A stretch of DNA of 5,583 bases from an uncultured Collinsella sp. (GTDB lineage Bacteria; Actinomycetota; Coriobacteriia; Coriobacteriales; Coriobacteriaceae): assembly GCA_902491415.1 (NCBI GenBank), contig CABUHP010000126.1, positions 1 through 5,583 of the forward strand, read 5' to 3'. Every line of letters begins with the position of its first letter. Position 1 is the first letter of the stretch. The notes beneath the pieces were generated by a model. The model ran no database searches and had not been told where the DNA came from. It saw nothing but the letters and a program-made list of their open reading frames with translations. This document shows, piece after piece, positions 1-5,583 of this stretch. A program made the translations under genes and the position numbers.

Positions 1-1228
1 TGCCCAGCAGGACCGCGTTGTTCTTTTTACTCGTTCCCTCAATGAGCGCCGGCACCACAGTATGAAGCTCACCCTGGTTATACTCGTGAGCCGTAGTCTC
101 GATAACCTTAACCAGGCGGTTGAAACGCTCGAGAATAACCTCATGCGGCGTAGGATCGTCAATCTCTGCGGCCGGGGTACCGGCGCGCTTGGAATAGATG
201 AAGGTATAGGCCTGGGCATAGCAGACCGTCTCGGCAAGTGAAAGCGTCTGCTCAAAGTCTTCTTCAGTCTCGCCCGGGAAGCCAACGATAATGTCGGTCG
301 AGAGCGCGATATCGGGCATACGGTTGCGAATGCGATCGACCAAGCCCAAATAGTCCTCGCGTGTATAACGGCGATTCATCTCTTTGAGGATCCGCGTCGA
401 ACCTGACTGGACGGCCAAGTGCAGCTGCGGCATAACGGCAGGCGTTTCGGCCATGGCGTCGATGGTCTCGGGCAGCAGATCCTTGGGATGCGAAGACGTA
501 AAGAAGATGCGCTCCACACCCGTATCGCCCACGGCACGCAGCAGATCGGCAAAACGCGGCTTACCAAACAGATCGCGACCATATGAGTTAACGTTTTGGC
601 CCAGCAGCGTAATCTCACGCACGCCCTGGCGCACCAAACCAGTCACCTCGTCGACAATCTCCTCGAAGGGGCGGCTCTTTTCGCGACCGCGCACGTACGG
701 AACGATGCAATAGGTACAGAAATTATTGCAGCCCGTCATGATGGGCACCCAAGCGTGATACTGGGTCTCGCGATGCCACGGCATGCTCATGGCATCCGTA
801 TCCTCATGCTCATTGGTGCGGATATGACGCTTACCATCAAGGAACGCCTCGGCAATGAGCTCGGCCACATGCGCGATGGAATGCGTGCCAAAGATAACAT
901 TGACGTTATCGACGTTGGTGAGCAGGCCCTCGCCATCACGCTGCGCAATGCAGCCGCCCACGGCAACCACACGCTTGCCCGAAGGCGAAGGCGGCAGGCT
1001 TTTGCAGGAATTGCACTGACCGTACAGGCGAGTATCGGCGGCCTCACGCACACAGCATGTCATGAAGACAACGATATCGGCATGCTCGGGATCGAGCGCC
1101 ATGAGGCAACCATACGAATCGAGCAGACCGCTCACGCGCTCGGAATCGTGCTGATTCATCTGGCAGCCAAAGGTGCGGATAAAGTAGGTTTTACCGGCAA
1201 GAATATCGCGTACGGAACGCTGGTCCAT
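1..1228 (-). CDS. miaB: tRNA-2-methylthio-N6-dimethylallyladenosine synthase MiaB (C-terminus off the window)
   Basis: MiaB is a radical-SAM methylthiotransferase that adds the 2-methylthio group to i6A at position 37 of tRNAs reading UNN codons. The visible part is 409 residues; families usually run to about 440-475. The N-terminal methylthiotransferase domain has cluster cysteines at Cys22 (FGCQMN), Cys58 (TCCVRE) and Cys93 (GGCIAQ). The radical-SAM motif GCNNFCTYC puts Cys167, Cys171 and Cys174 around the second cluster, followed by VPYVRGREKSR, which is typical of MiaB rather than RimO or MtaB. The last visible residues enter the TRAM RNA-binding domain. ATG at 1228 is preferred: an AGGA lies 9 nt upstream, whereas ATG at 1234 is only 3 nt from it. 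It follows spoVS by 49 nt with no terminator seen. Two oddities are the usual Asn before Thr-Cys being Met56, and an extra CNSC motif at residues 72-75. Family assignment is very secure. Confidence 0.96.
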   Translation of the reverse strand, partial: MDQRSVRDILAGKTYFIRTFGCQMNQHDSERVSGLLDSYGCLMALDPEHADIVVFMTCCVREAADTRLYGQCNSCKSLPPSPSGKRVVAVGGCIAQRDGEGLLTNVDNVNVIFGTHSIAHVAELIAEAFLDGKRHIRTNEHEDTDAMSMPWHRETQYHAWVPIMTGCNNFCTYCIVPYVRGREKSRPFEEIVDEVTGLVRQGVREITLLGQNVNSYGRDLFGKPRFADLLRAVGDTGVERIFFTSSHPKDLLPETIDAMAETPAVMPQLHLAVQSGSTRILKEMNRRYTREDYLGLVDRIRNRMPDIALSTDIIVGFPGETEEDFEQTLSLAETVCYAQAYTFIYSKRAGTPAAEIDDPTPHEVILERFNRLVKVIETTAHEYNQGELHTVVPALIEGTSKKNNAVLLG

Positions 1229-1277
1229 GTGCATAAGTCCTAACGATGGAAGGGAGGCGAATCGAGGCAAGCAGAAG

Positions 1278-1595
1278 CTATGCCACAGGCTTAACATCAT
1301 CCATGACGACGTTATCCATAGCAGCTCGATTGATCTGGTGAACGTAGATAGAAAGGCGGATGGCCGTGCGCGACTCCCCGTTAATGAGGATGTCGGAGAA
1401 CACGGGCGCGCAGGAAATATCAAAACCGGTTGGAATCAAAAAACCGCGCGCGATAGCCACGGCCTTAATGGCCTGGTTGACCGCACCGGCGCCGACACAC
1501 TGGATGTTGACGGGTACACCATCCTTGACCATGCCGGCGATGGCGCCGGCAACGGACGCGGGCGATGATTTGCTTGATACCTTCAGGCAATCCAT
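1278..1595 (-). CDS. spoVS: SpoVS family protein (Alba-like fold)
   Basis: This 105-residue protein matches the SpoVS family along nearly its whole length: LKVSSKSSP at 4-12, SVAGAIAG at 14-21, GAGAVNQAIKAVAIARGF at 35-52 and ESRTAIRLSI near 74-83. SpoVS has an Alba-like nucleic-acid-binding fold. In Bacillus it affects spore coat assembly and septation, but its molecular role is unclear and it also occurs in bacteria not known to sporulate. The Bacillus protein is about 86 residues; this one carries about 20 extra C-terminal residues (YVHQINRAAMDNVVMDDVKPVA region), of no recognised motif. The start at 1595 is supported by an AGGAG at 1603-1607, 7 nt upstream, and by alignment to the family N-terminus. 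An upstream in-frame ATG at 1670 would add 25 non-homologous residues across the spacer. It lies 74 nt after the ATPase gene and 49 nt before miaB. Identity is secure; function in this organism is unknown. Confidence 0.95.
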   Translation of the reverse strand: MDCLKVSSKSSPASVAGAIAGMVKDGVPVNIQCVGAGAVNQAIKAVAIARGFLIPTGFDISCAPVFSDILINGESRTAIRLSIYVHQINRAAMDNVVMDDVKPVA

Positions 1596-1636
1596 GAAGA
1601 AACTCCTGCGTTTAAAAGTACGTTTTAACTGCAATA

Positions 1637-1665
1637 ACTGTATCGTACCGAGTGGACTCGGTAAA
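1637..1665 (-). promoter_or_regulatory. Possible sigma-A-type promoter for spoVS-miaB
   Basis: On the minus strand a -35-like TTTACC (1665-1660) is separated by exactly 17 nt from a -10-like TACAGT (1642-1637), each matching consensus at 4 of 6 positions. Initiation would fall near 1630, giving a leader of about 35 nt to the spoVS start at 1595. Both boxes are imperfect, and the spacer contains a 7-bp dyad. This is a suggestion from sequence alone; spoVS could equally be transcribed from the rny promoter. Confidence 0.3.
1646..1663 (-). repeat. Perfect 7-bp palindrome between the ATPase gene and spoVS
   Basis: The arms TACCGAG (1646-1652) and CTCGGTA (1657-1663) are perfectly complementary around a 4-nt loop. 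The dyad begins 6 nt after the ATPase stop codon. There is no T-run after it on the minus strand, so it is a poor intrinsic terminator. It could be an RNA processing or stability hairpin or, because it sits in the spacer of a candidate promoter, a protein-binding site. The symmetry is directly visible; the role is not. Confidence 0.5.
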
Positions 1666-1669
1666 GGCA

Positions 1670-2755
1670 CTATTCCTCTTTGGCAAGATCGAAGGTCACG
1701 GTGATTCGATCACGCGAAACACGAATCTTTGGGTCGCCGCAAAGGTTGAGATAGTACCGGGCGGCAAGGTCATTAAAGTCGCGCTCCACAGCACGCGAAA
1801 ACTGTGCCATGTCATCCTTGGCAATACGTAGCCCGCGACGATCCTTCGCGAGATCGACAGGAGCCGGCGCATGCGAGGACGAATCACGCTCGCGCAGCAG
1901 ACGCGCAGTCACACCGCGAACGGGCTTAATCTGCCCTGCCAAAATGCGATGGGCCGTGCGCTCAGACATCTCAAGACCCAAACCCGAACAGATACGGATA
2001 AAGTCCTCGGCATCAGAGGCAAGGCCTAAACGGTCGACAACCGGAAGCTCGCTCTCGTCATCAATAAACAGGAGACGCGACGTATCGAGCCGACTTGACG
2101 CCTGAGCATAAAGGGTCGCGGCAATCTCAGACGGAGAACCAAGATAGACATCGCAACCACGCAACTCCACGAGCGCAAACTCACAAGCAGCGCGAATAAT
2201 ATTATGCGGGCCGCGAGCACAGACATAACGTCCGTCCTCATCCTTGACGGCCTGGGGCCAGCTGGACTGATCGGCACGCTCACTGAGGCGGTCGGCCGCA
2301 ACGCTCACCTTAAAGGCCGAGCCAAGGTCGACACCAGACGTGACCACACGGGCCTCGTCGGTGTTCTGCTTGATCGAAAACAATGCCATGCCACGACCGT
2401 GAACGCCCCAACGGTCCATCTTCATGCTCTCGAGCTTGGAGGTAACGCGGGCATCGAAGATTCGCTCTTGCATATCCTGCGGAACACCCGAACCGTTATC
2501 CAGAAAGACAAGCGTGCGGACGCCATCTTCCTTGGTCGTAGCGAGATAGACTTTGTCGGCGCCGGCATCGCGAGCATTACGGAGCATTTCGATGACGATA
2601 TCCTCGACATGCTGAATGTCATGCTTTGCCTGGCGCCGCTCGGCCTCCGAAACGCGGAGGCGGACATACCCCTCGCCAAGGTTCTCCTCGACGCGAAGGT
2701 TGCCCTCCCCCGACATCGACGCGATAAATGAGATGAGCTCGTTCGCGTCGCTCAT
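1670..2755 (-). CDS. GHKL-family ATPase, MutL/Hsp90-like, function unknown
   Basis: This 361-residue protein has an N-terminal GHKL (gyrase B, Hsp90, histidine kinase, MutL) ATP-binding domain at about residues 45-155. The N-box has Glu56 and Asn60 followed by DAGAD. The G1 box is DNGSG at 86-90, a TSK triplet lies at 105-107, the lid/G2 segment is GVHGRGMALFSI at 117-128, and DLGSAF is at 143-148. The E-x3-N-x2-DAGA pattern and the TSK triplet resemble MutL, where Glu activates water and Asn binds Mg-ATP. There is no histidine-kinase dimerisation domain, sensor, membrane segment or MutL C-terminal endonuclease domain. The second half is unrecognised; residues about 258-290 could be a short helix-turn-helix. 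The gene starts 1 nt after the rny stop (TAA-C-ATG) with no convincing ribosome-binding site, so translation is probably coupled to RNase Y. ATP binding is well supported, its cellular role is not, and no gene symbol can be given. Confidence 0.9.
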   Translation of the reverse strand: MSDANELISFIASMSGEGNLRVEENLGEGYVRLRVSEAERRQAKHDIQHVEDIVIEMLRNARDAGADKVYLATTKEDGVRTLVFLDNGSGVPQDMQERIFDARVTSKLESMKMDRWGVHGRGMALFSIKQNTDEARVVTSGVDLGSAFKVSVAADRLSERADQSSWPQAVKDEDGRYVCARGPHNIIRAACEFALVELRGCDVYLGSPSEIAATLYAQASSRLDTSRLLFIDDESELPVVDRLGLASDAEDFIRICSGLGLEMSERTAHRILAGQIKPVRGVTARLLRERDSSSHAPAPVDLAKDRRGLRIAKDDMAQFSRAVERDFNDLAARYYLNLCGDPKIRVSRDRITVTFDLAKEE

Positions 2756-2756
2756 G

Positions 2757-4307
2757 TTATTTAGCGATATCGACAGCGCGGCTCTCGCGAATCACGACGA
2801 CGCGCACCTGACCGGGATACTCCATCTCTTCCTCGATCTGATGGGCGATATCGTGAGCCAGGACCGTGGACTGGGCATCGGAGATCTTGTCCGGCTGAAC
2901 CATGACGTGGACCTCGCGACCAGCCTGCATGGCATAGGTACGCTCGACGCCTTCATGGGAGTTGGCGATCTCCTCGAGCTTCTCAAGACGCTTGATGTAG
3001 TTCTCGGCAGACTCGCGACGGGCACCGGGGCGAGAAGCAGAGACAGCATCAGCGGCCTGTACCAGGACATCGAGCACCGTGTTGGGGTCGACATCGGCAT
3101 GGTGAGCCTCGATAGCATGAACGATAACAGGCTTCTCGCCATAACGGCGGGCAAGCTCGGCGCCGATGACGGCATGCGGGCCCTCGACGTCGTGGTCGAT
3201 TGCCTTGCCCAGGTCGTGTAGCAGGCCGGCGCGCTTGGCGGTCACAACGTCCAGGCCAAGCTCGGAAGCCATCACGCCGCACAGGTCAGAGACTTCGAGG
3301 GAGTGCTGAAGCACGTTCTGACCAAACGAAGTACGGTAGCGCAGGGCACCAAGGGTCTTGACGATCTCGGGGTGCAGGTCGTGAATGCCGGTATCGAAGG
3401 CAGCCTGCTCGCCAGCCTCGCGCACGCGCTGCTGAACCAGGTCGGCAGCCTTGTGATACATCTCCTCGATGCGGGCGGGGTGAATGCGGCCGTCGGCGAT
3501 GAGGTTCTCGAGGGCGACACGGGCGGTCTCGCGACGGACCGGGTCGAAGCTCGAAAGAACGACGGTCTCGGGCGTATCGTCGATCACGAGGTTGACACCG
3601 GAAACCTGCTCGAAGGTCCGGATGTTGCGACCCTCGCGACCGATGATGCGGCCCTTGAGGTCATCAGAGGGAATGTGCACGGAGGTAACGGTGACCTCGG
3701 CAGTGTGGTCGGCAGCGCAGCGCTGAATCGCCAGGGACAGAATCTCCTGGGCGGTCTTGTGGCACTCGGCGCGAACCTGCTGCTCGGACTCGCGAATGAT
3801 CGTGGCGGCCTCGTGGGTGACCTCGCCGCGAACCTTATCGAGGAGCTCCTTGTGGGCGTCCTCGCGGGTAAGGTCGGCAATACGCTCGAGCTCGGAGGTC
3901 TGCTTGGCGCAGAGCTCCTCAAGCTCGCGGGAGCGCTTCTCGACCTGACCGGCCTGGCTGGACAGCTGGTGCTCACGCTTGTCGAGAGCGTCGTTTCGGC
4001 GATCGAGGGACTCCTCGCGCTGCATCACACGGTTCTCGAGCGTACGAATCTCGCTCTTACGCTGCTTGTCCTCGGCCTCGGCGGCCTGCTTGTTCTTGAT
4101 GATCTCCTCTTTAGCCTCGAGTAGAGCCTCTTTTTTGAGGGTCTCGGCCTGACGCTTTGCATCACCGATCAGGGACTCAGCCTGTGCGTGTGCCGACTGG
4201 ATCTTTTCGTCGGCCTCGTGAAGACTACCCTGCTTGGCGGTGCGCATGTAGGCAATGGCGGCGATGGCACCCAAAACGATGCCAACGAGCGCTGCGATGA
4301 TAGGCAT
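2757..4307 (-). CDS. rny: Ribonuclease Y
   Basis: RNase Y is the membrane-anchored endoribonuclease that starts mRNA decay and processing in many Gram-positive bacteria. The 516-residue product is close to the 520 of Bacillus subtilis. It shows a hydrophobic anchor at about 3-20; a long charged coiled coil at about 28-190; and a KH RNA-binding domain at about 207-270 with [12 protein letters not shown] at 219-230. The HD phosphohydrolase domain has His335, His364-Asp365 (LLHDLGK), His378, His402-His403 and Asp420 as probable metal ligands or catalytic residues. The C-terminal domain ends [16 protein letters not shown] at 4307 is chosen over GTG at 4313 because the AAAGGAG (4319-4313) overlaps that GTG. 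The gene has its own promoter and a long leader, and overlaps no gene. Its codons are strongly G/C-ending (GAG, CGC, CTC), consistent with good expression. The family assignment is certain. Confidence 0.98.
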   Translation of the reverse strand: MPIIAALVGIVLGAIAAIAYMRTAKQGSLHEADEKIQSAHAQAESLIGDAKRQAETLKKEALLEAKEEIIKNKQAAEAEDKQRKSEIRTLENRVMQREESLDRRNDALDKREHQLSSQAGQVEKRSRELEELCAKQTSELERIADLTREDAHKELLDKVRGEVTHEAATIIRESEQQVRAECHKTAQEILSLAIQRCAADHTAEVTVTSVHIPSDDLKGRIIGREGRNIRTFEQVSGVNLVIDDTPETVVLSSFDPVRRETARVALENLIADGRIHPARIEEMYHKAADLVQQRVREAGEQAAFDTGIHDLHPEIVKTLGALRYRTSFGQNVLQHSLEVSDLCGVMASELGLDVVTAKRAGLLHDLGKAIDHDVEGPHAVIGAELARRYGEKPVIVHAIEAHHADVDPNTVLDVLVQAADAVSASRPGARRESAENYIKRLEKLEEIANSHEGVERTYAMQAGREVHVMVQPDKISDAQSTVLAHDIAHQIEEEMEYPGQVRVVVIRESRAVDIAK

Positions 4308-4312
4308 GCTCA

Positions 4313-4319
4313 CTCCTTT
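4313..4319 (-). promoter_or_regulatory. Ribosome-binding site of rny (decides the start)
   Basis: The minus strand reads AAAGGAG here, ending 5 nt before ATG at 4307. An in-frame GTG at 4313 overlaps the last G of this motif and could not use it, so the ATG is the likely start. Confidence 0.85.
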
Positions 4320-4342
4320 TTATGGATTCGTTACACAACAAA

Positions 4343-4368
4343 GCGAACCGTCCTTACGAACGGCTCGC
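4343..4368 (-). promoter_or_regulatory. 11-bp hairpin with GUAA tetraloop in the rny leader
   Basis: On the minus strand the arms GCGAGCCGTTC (4368-4358) and GGACGGTTCGC (4353-4343) pair over 11 positions, with 9 Watson-Crick and 2 G-U pairs, around GUAA (4357-4354), a stable GNRA tetraloop. TTTGTTGT follows directly. It lies 35 nt before the rny start and inside its predicted leader. The structure is clear. It may be a leaky intrinsic terminator (attenuator), a stabilising or processing structure, or a target of RNase Y itself; sequence alone does not decide. Confidence 0.65.
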
Positions 4369-4429
4369 GACATTTGAGTAATATGGGCGCAGCTTATGCG
4401 GGTCGGATACAGATAAACATATAAACAAA

Positions 4430-4444
4430 CTCATCACAGATGAG
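4430..4444 (-). repeat. Perfect 6-bp palindrome in the rny leader
   Basis: CTCATC (4430-4435) and GATGAG (4439-4444) are perfect inverted repeats around 3 nt. On the transcribed minus strand the dyad is followed by TTTGTTTAT. It sits about 20-40 nt downstream of the predicted rny transcription start. The RNA stem would be weak to moderate; a protein-binding site is also possible. No function can be assigned. Confidence 0.4.
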
Positions 4445-4462
4445 CACATATCACAAAGCAAA

Positions 4463-4501
4463 TGACAGTGTTTATCGTACGTTGAACCACAACAACTGTC
4501 A
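4463..4501. repeat. 7-bp inverted repeat bracketing the rny promoter
   Basis: TGACAGT (4463-4469) and ACTGTCA (4495-4501) are perfect inverted copies whose centres are 32 nt apart, about three helical turns. On the minus strand one arm contains most of the -35 box and the other covers the predicted transcription start. This geometry fits a bipartite operator bound by a repressor on one face of the DNA. A chance origin is possible because one arm includes part of the TTGACA consensus. Confidence 0.45.
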
Positions 4502-4502
4502 A
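4474..4502 (-). promoter_or_regulatory. Sigma-A-type promoter of rny
   Basis: The minus strand has a perfect -35 TTGACA (4502-4497), an optimal 17-nt spacer and a -10 TACGAT (4479-4474), the TANNNT form common in high-G+C Gram-positives. Initiation is expected near 4467, giving a leader of about 160 nt before rny. The -35 overlaps the last bases of the terminator tail after recX, so the region is compactly built: termination of recA-recX followed at once by a new start. Confidence 0.75.
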
Positions 4503-4550
4503 ATAAATGGCCCCGGCACGGCGGCTAAAACGCGGTGAACGGCAGGGCCA
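4501..4550 (-). terminator. Probable Rho-independent terminator after recA-recX
   Basis: The outer arms TGGCCC (4550-4545 on the minus strand) and GGGCCA (4513-4508) pair perfectly, extended by a T-G and a G-C pair. The interior can form a further imperfect stem. TTTATTT (4507-4501) follows on the minus strand, while the plus-strand flank is not T-rich, so it acts in the direction of recX. It begins 14 nt after the recX stop. The long, imperfect interior and the interrupted T-run suggest termination may be incomplete. Confidence 0.6.
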
Positions 4551-4564
4551 CATAACGCATACGC

Positions 4565-5257
4565 CTAAACCGCACATTCCTCGCGTTCGGCATCGAGACG
4601 TGCCTTAACGGCATCGGCGGCGATGTGATACGAGAAGCCCTTGCCCATCAAAAACCGAACCAGTTTTTCGAATCCGCGCGTCTCTGGAACGCGCCGCTTG
4701 GCGAGCAGGGCTGACGCACGCGCCAAATCGTCTTCGACGGCAAAATAATCCTCGGGATAACCGGGAATGTCATCGAGCACAACATGACGGCGCTTGAGCT
4801 CTGTCTCGATTTTGCGCTGTCCCCAACCGCGCCGCTTGCGCTCCTCGATAAAGTACGAGCAAAAGCGGCTCTCGTCTAAAAAGTGATACTCGGTGGCGCG
4901 CTCGACGGCGAAATCGATCGCGGGCTGGTGAAAGCCGTAGCGAGCCAGCTTGTCACGGACCTCACCCGTCGCATGGTCGCGGCGCGATAGCATCTCGGTC
5001 ACCATGGTAAGTGCACATTTACGCTCGATGAGCTGCACCGCCTCACGAAAGTTGTCCCATTCACAGGGAAGATCGGGGCGGTTTTTGACATACAGCCGCG
5101 CGACCCGCACGGGAATCCAAATGGACCGCTCAAAACCGCCCTCAAGCTCACAATCGATATGTGCGCAAGGCTTTTTGGACGCATACCCGCTCGAGAACGA
5201 GGAAGCCGCCTTCTTATCGGGAAAGACGGCCGTGGCCTCGGTCACCGTATAAGACAT
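4565..5257 (-). CDS. recX: Regulatory protein RecX
   Basis: RecX binds RecA filaments on single-stranded DNA and limits their growth and activity. The 230-residue product has the helical three-repeat architecture of the family in its last 150 residues: MLSRRDHATGEVRDKLARYGF at 89-108 region, FLDESRFCSYFIEERKRRGWG at about 126-146 with KIETELKRR after it, and KLVRFLMGKGFSYHIAADAVKARL near 198-221. The first 85 residues are a family-variable extension with no motif I recognise. It follows recA by 11 nt with no terminator, the classical arrangement in which RecX is made in low amounts by read-through from recA. The start at 5257 has no good Shine-Dalgarno sequence (only GCGGTTAC upstream), consistent with weak or coupled translation. 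Codon use is less biased than in rny. The assignment is secure from motifs and position. Confidence 0.93.
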   Translation of the reverse strand: MSYTVTEATAVFPDKKAASSFSSGYASKKPCAHIDCELEGGFERSIWIPVRVARLYVKNRPDLPCEWDNFREAVQLIERKCALTMVTEMLSRRDHATGEVRDKLARYGFHQPAIDFAVERATEYHFLDESRFCSYFIEERKRRGWGQRKIETELKRRHVVLDDIPGYPEDYFAVEDDLARASALLAKRRVPETRGFEKLVRFLMGKGFSYHIAADAVKARLDAEREECAV

Positions 5258-5268
5258 GAGCGTAACCG

Positions 5269-5583
5269 CTACTCGTCGTCATCATCGAGCATGGCGGAAC
5301 CATCGATGGCGTAAAGCTCGTCAAACTCCTCAGGCGCAGGCTGATCGGTCAGCTCGACCTCGGACGGAGCATCGTCATCAAACTCAAGTCCACAGGCAAG
5401 GCGGACCTTATGCTCAATCTCGTCGGCACAATCGGGGTGTTCGCGCAGGAACGCCTTGGCGGCCTCGCGACCGTTGCCGAGCTTATCCTCGCCATAGGCA
5501 AACCAGGAGCCCATCTTCTTGCAAATGCCGCACTCGACGGCCATATCCAGAATCGAGCCCTCTTTGGAGATGCCGGTGCCATA
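5269..5583 (-). CDS. recA: Recombinase RecA, C-terminal part (5' end off the window)
   Basis: RecA forms ATP-dependent filaments on single-stranded DNA, drives strand exchange and triggers LexA cleavage. Only the last 104 residues are present and the frame is open to the window edge. YGTGISKEGSILDMAVECGI is the end of the core, followed by KKMGSWFAYGEDKLGNGREAAKAFL, the start of the C-terminal domain that helps load duplex DNA, and then EHPDCADEIEHKVRLACGL. The protein ends in an acidic tail of about 35 residues closing with DDDDE; in other RecA proteins such tails damp activity. Four cysteines in this fragment (window residues about 18, 21, 54 and 67) are more than I would expect. Promoter and start lie outside the window. 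Confidence 0.97.
   Translation of the reverse strand, partial: YGTGISKEGSILDMAVECGICKKMGSWFAYGEDKLGNGREAAKAFLREHPDCADEIEHKVRLACGLEFDDDAPSEVELTDQPAPEEFDELYAIDGSAMLDDDDE

Noticed and set aside
596..1243. 215-codon plus-strand open frame opposite miaB
   Set aside because: It is the complement of a gene with intact radical-SAM motifs and has no recognisable domain.
1229..1277. Terminator between spoVS and miaB
   Set aside because: The 49-nt gap has no convincing stem followed by a T-run.
1596..1670. Longer spoVS start giving 130 residues
   Set aside because: The added 25 residues have no counterpart in SpoVS and start inside the preceding stop region, whereas 1595 has a good AGGAG at 7 nt.
1670..2755. 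Calling the ATPase MutL or a histidine kinase
   Set aside because: MutL's GFRGEAL motif and C-terminal domain are absent, as are a DHp helix pair and phospho-acceptor region of kinases.
2204..3221. Plus-strand open frames of 175 and 201 codons opposite the ATPase and rny genes
   Set aside because: They cross the true gene boundaries and lie antisense to well-supported proteins.
3303..4124. Long open frame (273 codons) on the plus strand opposite rny
   Set aside because: Its composition (runs of Leu, Gly, Ala, Val) is what a frame opposite a GAG/CTC-rich gene gives; rny is unmistakable and the frame matches no family I know.
4308..4313. GTG start for rny at 4313
   Set aside because: It overlaps the Shine-Dalgarno sequence that serves ATG 4307.
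4308..4564. LexA/SOS box or a small RNA gene or riboswitch in the recX-rny gap
   Set aside because: No CGAAC-N4-GTTCG type site was found, and no known riboswitch core was recognised; only the promoter, repeats and hairpins listed can be supported.

Overview
The window reads as a piece of a high-G+C, Gram-positive-type chromosome. The best guess is a member of the Coriobacteriia (Collinsella or a relative). The basis is moderately high G+C, GAG/CGC/CTC-rich codon use, an RNase Y with an N-terminal membrane anchor, and the neighbourhood recA-recX-rny-ATPase-spoVS-miaB. The genus is an inference from recalled family and synteny knowledge; no rRNA or other marker is present.

All six genes lie on the minus strand, so the window is transcribed from right to left. 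From the right edge they are: the 3' end of recA (5583-5269); recX (5257-4565), 11 nt downstream of recA and probably co-transcribed with it; a 257-nt intergenic region; rny, encoding RNase Y (4307-2757); a GHKL-type ATPase of unknown function (2755-1670), 1 nt after the rny stop; a 74-nt spacer; spoVS (1595-1278); and miaB (from 1228, running off the left edge). No rRNA, tRNA, CRISPR array, insertion sequence or other mobile element was seen.

The recX-rny intergenic region (4308-4564) is the richest regulatory stretch. It holds a GC-rich terminator-like hairpin just after recX. Next comes a strong sigma-A-type promoter (TTGACA, 17 nt, TACGAT) bracketed by a 7-bp inverted repeat. A predicted leader of about 160 nt follows, with two hairpins, one an 11-bp stem closed by a GUAA tetraloop and followed by a U-rich run. 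A second, weaker promoter/palindrome candidate lies between the ATPase gene and spoVS.

Functionally the block links DNA recombination and repair (RecA and its modulator RecX), mRNA decay (RNase Y), a DNA/RNA-binding-fold regulator (SpoVS) and tRNA modification (MiaB). In Bacillus subtilis, as recalled, the order is recA, rny, ymdB, spoVS and then miaB a few genes on. Here the slot of the phosphodiesterase gene ymdB is taken by an uncharacterised MutL/Hsp90-like ATPase. That protein, and the rny leader, are the parts most likely to be new biology; the other genes are ordinary housekeeping genes.
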